Assembly (NCBI GenBank): GCA_964517265.1
Contig: CAZFBS010000029.1
Location: 1 to 39,495 of the forward strand
Direction of reading: 5' to 3'
Length of the DNA: 39,495 nucleotides
Source of the DNA: REEP01 sp964517265
Lineage (GTDB): Bacteria > Pseudomonadota > Alphaproteobacteria > Rhodospirillales > Defluviicoccaceae
Position numbers and translations under genes: made by a program. The notes beneath the pieces were generated by a model. That model was not told the origin of the DNA. It saw nothing but the letters and a program-made list of their open reading frames with translations, and made no database searches. This document shows, piece by piece, positions 7,076-15,366 of this stretch. Position 1 is the stretch's first letter; the number at the start of each line of letters is the position of its first letter.

Positions 7076-8053
7076 ATGCCCTTCGTTCCCATCCTTAGCG
7101 TCGTCGCCGGGCTGGTCGTGCTCGTCTGGAGTGCCGATCGGTTTGTTGCGGGTGCTTCCGCTCTCGCCAGACACTTCGGGATGGCGCCGCTGCTGATCGG
7201 CATGCTGATCGTCGGTTTCGGCACCTCAGCGCCGGAGATGCTGGTTTCCGCCCTTGCCTCCTGGCAGGGCAGCGCCGGGATTGCCCTCGGTAATGCGTTT
7301 GGCTCGAATATCGTCAACATCGGGTTGATCCTCGGCCTGACGGCTCTGCTCAGCCCGATCGCTGTACATTCCACGGTTCTGAAGCGCGAGCTTCCGATCC
7401 TGATGGGCGTGACCCTGCTGACGGTGGTTCTGCTGGCAGATCTGATCCTGTCCCGGCTGGATGCGATGATCCTGGCCGGCGTGTTCGGTGGTCTCCTGTT
7501 CTGGTCGATCCGCCAGTCCGGGCGGGACGGCAGGGACAGCCTGGCGAAGGAAATGGAGGTGGAGATAGAGACAAATCCCCGCCTCCTCTCGCTGCGGCAA
7601 GCCTTCGTGTGGACAGGGATTGGTTTGATCCTTTTGATCCTCAGCTCACGGGTGTTGGTCTGGGGGGCGGTCGAGACGGCGCAGTTCCTTGGGGTAAGCG
7701 ATCTGATCATCGGCCTGACCGTGGTGTCGCTTGGCACGTCGTTACCGGAACTGGCCTCTTCTCTGGTCGCGATCCGGCGCCGTGAGCATGACATTGCCCT
7801 CGGCAACGTGATCGGCTCGAACCTGTTCAACACTCTTGCCGTGGTCGCAATCGCCGGCCTCACCAGCCGACTAGACGTCCCCCCCGATGTCCTTTATCGC
7901 GATCTTCCGGTGATGGTCGCGTTCACTGTAGCACTGGTTGCGACGTGTGTGGGCTTCCGGCGGCCCGCCCGAGTCAACCGGGTAGAAGGCGGGGGGCTGC
8001 TGGCGGTGTTTGTCGCCTACACCACCTATCTGGTTCTGACAGCTGGGCTGTAA
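7076..8053 (+). CDS. CaCA family calcium/sodium antiporter (YrbG-like)
   Basis: This 325-aa integral membrane protein has about ten hydrophobic segments and the two inverted alpha repeats of cation/Ca2+ exchangers. Repeat 1 contains GFGTSAPEMLVSALASW and GNAFGSNIVNIGLI. Repeat 2 contains SLGTSLPELASSLVAI and GNVIGSNLFNTLAVV. The conserved acidic and Asn residues of both repeats are present, so it should be a working exchanger in the inner membrane, likely Ca2+ against Na+ or H+. A hydrophilic loop (RQSGRDGRDSLAKEMEVEIE) separates the halves. The start is the ATG before FVPILSVVAG; an upstream frame of 55 codons without hydrophobic character is probably not translated. The gene is divergent from the NeuA-like/HAD gene. 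Confidence 0.95.
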   Translation: MPFVPILSVVAGLVVLVWSADRFVAGASALARHFGMAPLLIGMLIVGFGTSAPEMLVSALASWQGSAGIALGNAFGSNIVNIGLILGLTALLSPIAVHSTVLKRELPILMGVTLLTVVLLADLILSRLDAMILAGVFGGLLFWSIRQSGRDGRDSLAKEMEVEIETNPRLLSLRQAFVWTGIGLILLILSSRVLVWGAVETAQFLGVSDLIIGLTVVSLGTSLPELASSLVAIRRREHDIALGNVIGSNLFNTLAVVAIAGLTSRLDVPPDVLYRDLPVMVAFTVALVATCVGFRRPARVNRVEGGGLLAVFVAYTTYLVLTAGL

Positions 8054-8200
8054 GTCGGCCGCGCGGCACGGGGCCGCCAGTGGCGGGTGCGGCCCGCGCT
8101 CGTCTTGGTCGCAACGACGCGGGATGAGGTTGCCGGCCGACCCGGGGTTGCCAGATTACCTCTGCCGAATGAAGCAGCGCTTGCCTGTGACGACATTTTC

Positions 8201-9892
8201 ATGCCTACGTATCCGGCCATGAGCAGGCGGCAAAAGAGTCTTCCGGGACATGCCGCGCGGCCGCAGAGCGCGGGCGCCACGGTTTTGCAGAAGATGCTGG
8301 TAGAGGCGGCGCGCCGGCATCAGCTCGGTGCGCTCGACGCTGCCGCGGTTGTCTGCGAACAGGTTCTCACTCTCGATCCGCGCCAGCCGGACGCGCTCCA
8401 TCTTCTCGGCATTATCGCCCATCAGCGCGGCGACGATGCGCGCGCGCGGGTCCTGATCGAACGGGCGATCCGGCGCAATCCAAGGAACGGCTCCTATTAC
8501 AATAGTTTGGGCGTTACGCTGCTCGGCCTGGGGCGTTGCACCGAAGCCGCCGGTGCCTTTCGCCGCGCGCTCAATGTCGATCCCAGCCATGCGGAAGCCC
8601 ATAACAACCTCGGCAACGTGATGATGCGGGAGGGCCGCGCTGACAAGGCGGTAGTCAGTTACCGCCGGGCGCTCGCCGCCCGCCCGGGTTATGCCGTCGG
8701 CCACAACAACCTCGGCAGTGCATTGCGCGCACTGGGGCGGCTGGAAGAGGCGGCGGCGGCCTACCGGGAGGCTCTGGCACAGGCGCCCGGCTATGTCGGC
8801 GCGATCTGTAACCTTGGCCGTGTCCTTCAAGAACAGGCGAGGTATACGGAGGCGCTCGCCCATTTTGATCGGGCACTCGCGATCGATCCCGAGCATGCCG
8901 AAAGCCATGCCAACCGCGGCATCCTGCTGCTGTTGCTGGGCCGTTTTGCCGAGGGTTGGGAGGAGTACGAATGGCGCTGGAGGGTGCCCGGCTTCACCGG
9001 AAAGCCGCTGGACTCCGGCACACCGTACTGGGGCGGCTCGGATTTTGCCGGGCGAACGCTGCTCGTCCGAGCCGAGCAGGGACTGGGCTCGGCAATTCAA
9101 TTCGTTCGCTACCTCCCCATCGTGGCGGCGCGCGGTGGCCAAGTGGTCCTTGAATGCCCCCGGCCGCTGCTCCGGCTGTTCCGCGGCCTTGCCTCGAGCG
9201 GGCTGGTGGACTTGGTGGTCAAGGGTGAGACGTCGCCGGCCTGTGACGTGCAGGCACCTCTGATGAGCCTGCCTCGCATCGTCGGCACCGAGACCGCCAC
9301 GATCCCCGCCACGGTGCCTTATCTCAACACCGATCCGATGCTTGACGAACACTGGCGCCAGCGTCTCGCTAAGTGGCCGCGGCCACGGGTAGGGCTGGTG
9401 TGGGCCGGTAACCCGCACCACGAGAATGACGCCAACCGCTCGATGCCGGCAGCGGCGCTGACGCCATTGGTGAAGAGGCATGGTATTGCCCTGTTCAGCT
9501 TGCAGGTGGGCGCCGACCGGCAGGACCAGGCATGGCTCCAGCACGGGCCGTTGCACGATCTGTCCGCCGAACTGGGTGATTTCGCAGACACCGCCGCCGC
9601 CCTCGGCCATCTTGATCTGCTTATTTCCGTCGATACCGCCGCCGCTCACCTTGCCGGCGCCCTCGGCCGGCCGGTGTGGCTGCTGTTGCCATTCGTTCCG
9701 GAGTGGCGCTGGATGCTGGCGCGCGATGACAGCCCGTGGTATCCGACGATGCGTCTGTTCCGGCAGGCCACTCCCGGGGACTGGGCGGAGTTGATGATGC
9801 GTGTCGTCGCCGCCCTGGACAATTTTGTAAACGGCATGCCAGACGGCACGACGGCGAGCGAAGCACCAGAAACCGGTTGGCAGTTGTTGTGA
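8201..9892 (+). CDS. TPR protein with C-terminal glycosyltransferase-like domain
   Basis: The protein is about 563 aa. The first half holds at least six TPR units (spacing 34 residues), with repeats such as AEAHNNLGNVMMREGRADKA and AVGHNNLGSALRALGRLEEA. From about residue 273 (YWGGSDFAGRTLLVRAEQGLG) the rest matches the glycosyltransferase family 9/41-like C-terminal region seen in bacterial TPR proteins. Its end carries the nucleotide-sugar site pattern ISVDTAAAHLAGALGRPVW followed by EWRWMLARDDSPWYPTMRL. It probably glycosylates proteins or surface polymers (inference). The start could be the ATG at 8201 or at 8219; neither has a clear ribosome-binding site. Its stop overlaps the GTG start of the next gene (GTGA), so the two are co-translated. 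Confidence 0.88.
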   Translation: MPTYPAMSRRQKSLPGHAARPQSAGATVLQKMLVEAARRHQLGALDAAAVVCEQVLTLDPRQPDALHLLGIIAHQRGDDARARVLIERAIRRNPRNGSYYNSLGVTLLGLGRCTEAAGAFRRALNVDPSHAEAHNNLGNVMMREGRADKAVVSYRRALAARPGYAVGHNNLGSALRALGRLEEAAAAYREALAQAPGYVGAICNLGRVLQEQARYTEALAHFDRALAIDPEHAESHANRGILLLLLGRFAEGWEEYEWRWRVPGFTGKPLDSGTPYWGGSDFAGRTLLVRAEQGLGSAIQFVRYLPIVAARGGQVVLECPRPLLRLFRGLASSGLVDLVVKGETSPACDVQAPLMSLPRIVGTETATIPATVPYLNTDPMLDEHWRQRLAKWPRPRVGLVWAGNPHHENDANRSMPAAALTPLVKRHGIALFSLQVGADRQDQAWLQHGPLHDLSAELGDFADTAAALGHLDLLISVDTAAAHLAGALGRPVWLLLPFVPEWRWMLARDDSPWYPTMRLFRQATPGDWAELMMRVVAALDNFVNGMPDGTTASEAPETGWQLL

Positions 9893-11781
9893 CCCGCCGC
9901 CGACCATCTGCTTCCGCATCCCGATCCCTTCCCTCGCGCGCCCGCGCTGCAACCCCCCCACTGTTACATGAGGCGCTCGCGCACCATCAGGCTGGCCGGC
10001 TGGCGGAGGCAGAGGCGCTGTATCGGCGGGTTCTGGATGAGACGCCGCGTCAGCCTGATGCCCTTCATTTGCTCGGCGTCATCGCCCATCAACGCGGCAA
10101 CAACGCGCGGGCCGAGACACTAATCCGGCGAGCCATTGCGATACACGCCGGCGATGCCGGCTACCACAACAACCTCGGCACGGTGCTGCTGGCCCTCGGC
10201 CGGCCGGCGGCTGCGATCGAAGCCCTCGCCCGCGCGGTTTCCTTGAAGCCCGCCTACGCCGAAGCTCACAACAATCTCGGCAACGCTTACCAGAATGTGG
10301 GCGATCTCAACGCCGCCATCGCCGCCTACAACAAGGCGCTGGCATTCCGCCCCGAGTACGCCGAGGCTCACAACAATCTGGGCCGAGCCCTGCATACCGC
10401 CGGTAACCTTGATGCTGCTGTCGCCAGCTACCGCCGCGCACTCGGCCACCAACCCGGCTACATCAACGCCCGCAAGAATCTAGGTGATATCCTGGCCGAG
10501 CTCGGCCGCGTTGAGCATGCGGAAACGCAGTATCGCGAAGCGTTGAAAACCGATCCGGCCAACGCGGACGTGCAGGCTGCGCTGGCGGCGGTATGGGAGC
10601 GGACCAATCGGCTGGAGGAAGCCCTGGCGGCGGCTGAGGGGGCACTGAAAGCAGCGCCCACGCACGTGCGCGGCGCGGTGATGGCGGCGCGCTGTGAGCG
10701 AAGGTTGGGGCGTCTGGATGTTGCCCGAACCCGTTTGGAGGCTATCGCCGAAGCGAGTCTCGATGACGCCTCTCGGGCCTTCGTCGCCTTTGAAATGGCC
10801 ACGCTCCAGGACCGTCTCGGCGACTATCGGGCGGCGTTTCGTTGCTTCGCGCTCGGCAACCGGATGATCGCGCAGAGCCCGCAGGCTCGCAGCATCGATC
10901 CCAAGGCGTTTCCAAACACCATCCGGCACATAGCGCAGCGGTTCGGTCGGGAATGGGTGGCAAGCTGGACTCCGCCCGTTCCCTACCCCGGCATTTCGCC
11001 CGTGTTCCTGATTGGCTTTCCCCGCTCGGGAACGACACTGCTCGATCAGGTACTCAATGCACATCCAGCACTCACCACGATGGAGGAAAAGCCGGCAATC
11101 GACGCAGTCAAGCAGGTATTGGAAGCCCGCCCCGACGGTTATCCGGAAGTGCTGGCACAATTGGACCCTGACGACATCGCAGTGCTGCGCCAAGTGTACT
11201 TCGCCGAAGTGGCAAAGCATGTCTCGGGTGCCGAAACGAGGATCGTCGTCGACAAGATGCCGCTCAACACCATCGACGCCGGTTTGATCTGGCGACTGTT
11301 CCCGGCGGCCCGGATCATCCTCGCGCTGAGACATCCATGCGATGTCGTCCTCAGCGGCTTCATGCAGGCCTTCCGGCCCAACCCGGCAATGGTCCACTTC
11401 GCCACACTGAAGGGAACCGCCAAGCTCTACGCCCAGGTAATGGGACTGTGGCAGCAGTATGCAGAACTGCTGCCGCTTCCGGTGCTGACAACCCGATACG
11501 AAGATCTCGTCGCCGATTTTGCCGGCGAAACGCGCCGCATTCTTGATTTCCTTGGCCTGCCGTGGGACGACGCGGTGCTCTCCTATCGCGAACGGGCCAA
11601 GGTCCGCGCGATTGCCACCCCCAGCTACCACCAGGTGGTGCAGCCGCTTTATACCCGCTCGATCGGTCGCTGGCGGAACTACGCCAAGGCAATGACGCCG
11701 GTCCTGCCGCTGCTGCGACCCTTTGCAGAGGCCTTCGGCTATACTCTCGGACCCGGTCCGGAAGAAGCAGATGGGGATTGA
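9889..11781 (+). CDS. TPR protein with C-terminal sulfotransferase domain
   Basis: The protein is about 630 aa from a GTG that overlaps the previous stop. Residues 25-330 are TPR units very like those of the gene before it: PRQPDALHLLG-[IV]-IAHQRG occurs in both. The C-terminal part is a PAPS-dependent sulfotransferase. The 5'-phosphosulfate loop is GFPRSGTTLLDQVLNAHP (about residues 373-390), and the 3'-phosphate strand is RIILALRHPCDVVLSGFMQ (about 475-493). The late region YEDLVADFAGETRRILDFL is also standard. Together the pair suggests a scaffolded glycosylation plus sulfation of a protein or polysaccharide, but the acceptor is unknown. The last 43 nt overlap the convergent thiE-like gene. 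Confidence 0.9.
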   Translation: MTRRRPSASASRSLPSRARAATPPLLHEALAHHQAGRLAEAEALYRRVLDETPRQPDALHLLGVIAHQRGNNARAETLIRRAIAIHAGDAGYHNNLGTVLLALGRPAAAIEALARAVSLKPAYAEAHNNLGNAYQNVGDLNAAIAAYNKALAFRPEYAEAHNNLGRALHTAGNLDAAVASYRRALGHQPGYINARKNLGDILAELGRVEHAETQYREALKTDPANADVQAALAAVWERTNRLEEALAAAEGALKAAPTHVRGAVMAARCERRLGRLDVARTRLEAIAEASLDDASRAFVAFEMATLQDRLGDYRAAFRCFALGNRMIAQSPQARSIDPKAFPNTIRHIAQRFGREWVASWTPPVPYPGISPVFLIGFPRSGTTLLDQVLNAHPALTTMEEKPAIDAVKQVLEARPDGYPEVLAQLDPDDIAVLRQVYFAEVAKHVSGAETRIVVDKMPLNTIDAGLIWRLFPAARIILALRHPCDVVLSGFMQAFRPNPAMVHFATLKGTAKLYAQVMGLWQQYAELLPLPVLTTRYEDLVADFAGETRRILDFLGLPWDDAVLSYRERAKVRAIATPSYHQVVQPLYTRSIGRWRNYAKAMTPVLPLLRPFAEAFGYTLGPGPEEADGD

Positions 11782-12386
11782 CCAGCGAGGAGACCGTCGA
11801 TCGCCGCAAAACCGGCGGCACCGGTGCCAGCAAGACGCGGGGCAGTGGCGGCAGAGATACCGCCGAGAGCATAAACCGGAACCGGGCTTTGCCGCACGAG
11901 CCGAGCGAACTTCAGCAATCCAAGTGGCTTGGCGCCGGGATGGCTGGCGGTCGCAAACACTGGCGAGAGTAGCACCGCGTCGACTCCAGCACGGGCCGCT
12001 CTCTGAATCGCCGCCGGCGAATGGGCCGCGGCGGTAACCAGCCAGCCGGGACGGCGCATGCCGCGCCAGCCGCGCCGGCCATAACGCAGCAGCTGTTCGG
12101 GCAGATGCAGACCGCCCGCGCCGATAGTGTTGGCAAGAGGGGCATCGCCGGCGATCATCAGGCGAAGATCACGCGAACGGCAGATCCCGAGCAGATGGCG
12201 GGCAAGCCGCTCTCGCTCCGCCGGGTCGGGATGACGGAGGATCACCGCCGATCGCCGTGGCAGCTGCCGGATCGCCGCCTCCGGGTTGGCCAGCCGAACC
12301 CGGTCGGTCATCAGGATCAACCGTGGTAGGGGCCTCGTTCCGGCAGCGGGTTTGAGGCGGCAGGCCAACTCTGCTAGGCTCGGCAA
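11739..12386 (-). CDS. ThiE/TenI-like thiamine phosphate synthase family protein
   Basis: This 215-aa protein has a TIM-barrel pattern of the ThiE/TenI family. Visible strands and motifs are LILMTDRVRLANP at the N-terminus, DLRLMIAGDAPLANTIGAGGLHLPEQ in the middle, LLSPVFATASHPGAKPLG (the family's GPVFxTxTK...PLG loop), and VYALGGISAATAPRLAGTGAAGFAAI at the end. In true ThiE the middle motif is NDRxDLAxxxxADGVHxGQxD. Here it is shortened and lacks the metal-binding Asp after GQ, so a TenI-like or altered role is possible. The frame needs a TTG start, because the first ATG would remove the first beta strand. It overlaps the convergent sulfotransferase gene by 43 nt. No other thiamine gene is near. 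Confidence 0.75.
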   Translation of the reverse strand: MPSLAELACRLKPAAGTRPLPRLILMTDRVRLANPEAAIRQLPRRSAVILRHPDPAERERLARHLLGICRSRDLRLMIAGDAPLANTIGAGGLHLPEQLLRYGRRGWRGMRRPGWLVTAAAHSPAAIQRAARAGVDAVLLSPVFATASHPGAKPLGLLKFARLVRQSPVPVYALGGISAATAPRLAGTGAAGFAAIDGLLAGQSPSASSGPGPRV

Positions 12387-12449
12387 CAGCGGTCTCCGGT
12401 CATTGGACCGTCGGTATTCGTGGGCGGCAGCAGCAGTGGATTAGCAGGA

Positions 12450-13145
12450 ATGACAGCGGATTTGGAGACCGGTCCGGATATTGCGGCCAATGTGGCGTTG
12501 GTGCGGGCCGAGATCGCCGCCGTGGCGACGGCCGCTGGTCGGGCGCCGGATGAGATTGCTCTTGTTGCCGTCAGCAAGACGCACGGGGTCGGCGCGATCC
12601 GTCATGCAATCGCCGCCGGCGTTACCGTCTTCGGCGAGAACCGGGTCCAGGAGGCGGAGTCGAAGTGGCCTGAGTTGAAAGAAAGTTTTCCTAACATTCG
12701 CCTGCATCTGATCGGTCCGCTCCAGCGCAACAAGATCCGCCGCGCCCTTGCCTTGTTCGACGTCATCGAAACGGTCGATCGCTTGGCCCTCGCTCGCAAT
12801 CTTGCCGATGCGATGGAGGAAACGGATCGTCGGCCGGATCTTCTGGTCCAGGTCAATACCGGAGCCGAGCGGCAAAAGCATGGGGTACTGCCCGGCGAGG
12901 CGGATGCCTTTATTCAAGGCTGCATCGAAGAGCTGTTTCTTCCGATCAAGGGGGTGATGTGCATCCCGCCGATCGACGACGAGCCGTCGCTGCATTTTGC
13001 CCTCCTTCTCGACATTGCGCGCCGAAACGGCCTCGCCGAGATCAGCATGGGCATGTCGGCTGATTTCGCGGTCGCTGTCCAGTTCGGTGCGACGATGGTG
13101 CGGATCGGCACCGCCATCTTCGGACCACGCCCCAGCACCGACTGA
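12450..13145 (+). CDS. YggS/PROSC family pyridoxal phosphate homeostasis protein
   Basis: This 231-aa, single-domain alanine-racemase-like barrel binds PLP and takes part in vitamin B6 homeostasis; it has no known strong catalytic activity. The PLP lysine lies in LVAVSKTHG (about residue 40), followed by FGENRVQEAESKW. The RLHLIGPLQRNK motif, the NTGAERQKHG block, and the phosphate-binding end LAEISMGMSADFAVAVQFGATMVRIGTAIFG are all typical. I chose the ATG at 12450, which is preceded by AGCAGGA; an in-frame start ten codons upstream is possible. It is divergent from the thiE-like gene and convergent with coaE. Confidence 0.95.
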   Translation: MTADLETGPDIAANVALVRAEIAAVATAAGRAPDEIALVAVSKTHGVGAIRHAIAAGVTVFGENRVQEAESKWPELKESFPNIRLHLIGPLQRNKIRRALALFDVIETVDRLALARNLADAMEETDRRPDLLVQVNTGAERQKHGVLPGEADAFIQGCIEELFLPIKGVMCIPPIDDEPSLHFALLLDIARRNGLAEISMGMSADFAVAVQFGATMVRIGTAIFGPRPSTD

Positions 13146-13225
13146 CCGCCGCGACCGGCTCCTTCACCGCCACCACCGAGGAAGAAAGCGGCAACACGGC
13201 CCGGCGTGACGGACGGCATTAACGA

Positions 13226-13903
13226 TCAGCAACTTCCCTTGGAGCCGAGGGAGGATCCCCCAGCGCGACCCCGGGCAGCCGCCCCGGGCCGGGCAGGCTG
13301 CAGTCTGCTTTGCAATGAGGACCGGAGATCGTTGACGATCTGGGTGATCACGCGCATGGTCTCGCCGCGGCTGCGACCGGTCGGAATGATATAATTGGCG
13401 CGACGGCGCTTCTCCACGTCCGGCATCTGACGAGCCAGCGTCTTCTCCATCCGCTGTCGGTCCATACCTGGGCGTGCTCGCAGTCGCTGTTCCTGTACGA
13501 AGGTCGGTGCCGAGACAACGGCAACCACATCACAGTAACGCTCCCGCCCGGTCTCGAACAGCAGCGGAATGTCGAGGACCACCAGCGGCGCACGTTGCCG
13601 CGCCGCGGTCTTCAGAAACCTCTCCTGGGCGGCATCGACGAGGGGATGCACAATCTGCTCAAGACGGTCGAGCGCGGCGTCGTCCCCAAATACGGCCGCG
13701 GCCAGTACCGGCCGATCGACCCGGCCGTTCCGGACGACCCCCGGAAACGCCGCGGCGATCGCCGTGACGGCGTCGTGGTTGCTTGCCAGTTGCTCGTGGA
13801 CGCTGCGATCAGCGTCGAACACACGAACTCCCAACCGCCGGAACATGCCCGCGGCGGTCGATTTGCCCATGGCGATGGAGCCGGTCAGGCCAAGGACGAT
13901 CAT
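13226..13903 (-). CDS. coaE: Dephospho-CoA kinase
   Basis: The protein is about 225 aa and catalyses the last step of coenzyme A synthesis, ATP-dependent phosphorylation of dephospho-CoA. The P-loop is GLTGSIAMGKST (residues 5-16). It is followed by the DADRSVHEQL motif and the VLDIPLLFETG segment (CoA-binding lid region). The arginine-rich QMPDVEKRRRANYIIP block near the end is also standard. The C-terminal 30 residues are a low-complexity Pro/Gly/Arg tail. The ATG overlaps the aroE stop (ATGA), so this is the last gene of the amidohydrolase-maf-aroE-coaE operon. In many alphaproteobacteria dnaQ follows coaE; here yggS faces it instead. Confidence 0.96.
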   Translation of the reverse strand: MIVLGLTGSIAMGKSTAAGMFRRLGVRVFDADRSVHEQLASNHDAVTAIAAAFPGVVRNGRVDRPVLAAAVFGDDAALDRLEQIVHPLVDAAQERFLKTAARQRAPLVVLDIPLLFETGRERYCDVVAVVSAPTFVQEQRLRARPGMDRQRMEKTLARQMPDVEKRRRANYIIPTGRSRGETMRVITQIVNDLRSSLQSRLQPARPGAAARGRAGGSSLGSKGSC

Positions 13904-14751
13904 CGGCCGGCGAGCGCCTCCAGCATGAACCCGCGCACCTCCTCCGTCACCTCCGGGTCCGCCCCGAACCACGCTGCAAATGCCGGGCGCGCCTGATGAA
14001 GCAGCATGCCGAGCCCGTCAACGATAGTATTGCCGCGGGCCGCCGCGCCCGCCAACAGCGGCGTCATCAGCGGCGTGTAGACGATGTCGGCGACGATCGC
14101 CTCGCGCGGCAATCGCGCAAGATCCAGATCAAGGGCCGGCTTACCTGCCATGCCGAGGCTGGTCGTGTTGACAAGCAGCGCGATCCCTGACAGCGCGGCG
14201 GCCCGCTGCTGCCAGGGCACAACCGTGATCGGCCCACCCATATCGGCCGCAAGGGCCTCCGCACGCCCGACGTGGCGGTTGACAATGATCAACTTCGGCA
14301 CCCCGGCGTCAATCAGGGCGGCGACGACAGCACGAGCGGCCCCTCCAGCACCGAGCACAAGCACCGGCCCCGCCGCCGCACGCCAGCCGGGGACCCGCTC
14401 GCGAAGGTTTTCCAGGAAGCCAAAGGCATCGGTGTTGGTACCCTGCAGGCGTCCATCCGGCTGCACGACAAGAGTGTTGACGGCGCCAATCCGACGGGCC
14501 ACCGGCGTTACCTCATCGATTGCGGTAAGCGCACTCTGCTTGTGCGGCACCGTTACGTTGGCACCGGCGAACCCGAGCGCGGAAAGGCCCGCGAGCGCCC
14601 GCTCAAGATGCTCCGGTGAAACTCCGAGTGGCACGTAGGCGCCATCGACGCCGTACTGCTCGAGCCAATAGCCATGCAACCGCGGCGACAGGGAGTGGGT
14701 GACAGGCCAGCCGATCACGCCGGCGAGGCGGGCGCCGCCGCTGATCATCAT
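13900..14751 (-). CDS. aroE: Shikimate 5-dehydrogenase
   Basis: This 283-aa, NADPH-dependent enzyme of the shikimate pathway reduces 3-dehydroshikimate to shikimate. The substrate-binding start is GVIGWPVTHSLSPRLHG, and the catalytic Lys lies in ANVTVPHKQSAL (about residue 71). The NTDAFGF motif carries the paired Asp. The Rossmann dinucleotide loop is VLGAGGAARAVVAAL followed by IIVNRHVGRAEALA. Length and motif order are normal. The start overlaps the maf stop and its own stop overlaps the coaE start, both as ATGA. The window also encodes the first enzyme of the same pathway (class II DAHP synthase). Confidence 0.97.
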   Translation of the reverse strand: MMISGGARLAGVIGWPVTHSLSPRLHGYWLEQYGVDGAYVPLGVSPEHLERALAGLSALGFAGANVTVPHKQSALTAIDEVTPVARRIGAVNTLVVQPDGRLQGTNTDAFGFLENLRERVPGWRAAAGPVLVLGAGGAARAVVAALIDAGVPKLIIVNRHVGRAEALAADMGGPITVVPWQQRAAALSGIALLVNTTSLGMAGKPALDLDLARLPREAIVADIVYTPLMTPLLAGAAARGNTIVDGLGMLLHQARPAFAAWFGADPEVTEEVRGFMLEALAGR

Positions 14752-15359
14752 GGGATGAGGGCTCCTTGCTCCCGCAGCACCCTCATCAACGGCAACAGCG
14801 GCAGTCCAAGAATGGTGAAGTGATCTCCGGCAATTTGGGAGAACAGCTGAATTCCTTGGCTTTCGATCTGGTAAGCACCGACCGACGTCAGCACCGCCTC
14901 ACCCGCCTGCGCAAGGTATTCTGCGAGAAAGGCATCGGAGAACGGCCGCATCGTCAACCATGCGTTTTCCGTGTACCGCCATACTACTGCACCGTCCAGC
15001 ACGATCGCGACCGCCGTGATCAGCCGGTGGCTGCGCCCGCGCAGATATTTCAGCGTCTCTTCCGCCTGCTCCAGGCTTGCGGCCTTGTCGAAAACGCGGA
15101 TGCCGCTGACCAGGAGTTGATCGGCGCCAATGACAACGGCGCCGGGCTGGCGCGGTGAGACAGCGTGCGCCTTGGCCTCGGCCAGCGCCAACGCCATTGC
15201 GTCGGGCCCGATTCCCGCCTCGTGGGCGCGGCTCTTGAAGGCGCCCTCGTCCACGTCCGAAGAATCGAAATGGGCGACGATTCCGGCCGCTGTCAGCAAT
15301 CGTCGCCGGGCCTCACTCGCCGACGCCAGAACGATGCGCCGCTTGCCGTTCATCTTCAT
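14748..15359 (-). CDS. maf: Maf-family nucleotide pyrophosphatase
   Basis: This 203-aa Maf/YceF-like house-cleaning pyrophosphatase hydrolyses non-canonical or excess nucleoside triphosphates. The family signature is LASASEARRRLLTAAG at the N-terminus (usually SxSPRRxxLL; here EA replaces P). This is followed by VIGADQLLV with the catalytic acid, and by the DKAASLEQAEETLKYLRGRSH block. Later, GAYQIESQGIQLFSQIAGDHFTILGLPL is the standard end. The EA for SP change and GADQ ending indicate the YceF-like subgroup. It starts 7 nt after the amidohydrolase stop and overlaps aroE by ATGA. Confidence 0.95.
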   Translation of the reverse strand: MKMNGKRRIVLASASEARRRLLTAAGIVAHFDSSDVDEGAFKSRAHEAGIGPDAMALALAEAKAHAVSPRQPGAVVIGADQLLVSGIRVFDKAASLEQAEETLKYLRGRSHRLITAVAIVLDGAVVWRYTENAWLTMRPFSDAFLAEYLAQAGEAVLTSVGAYQIESQGIQLFSQIAGDHFTILGLPLLPLMRVLREQGALIP

Positions 15360-15366
15360 TGCTGCA

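Noticed and set aside
8156..9961. 601-codon minus-strand frame
   Set aside because: It mirrors the TPR repeats of the plus-strand gene; antisense to codons of a repeat protein.
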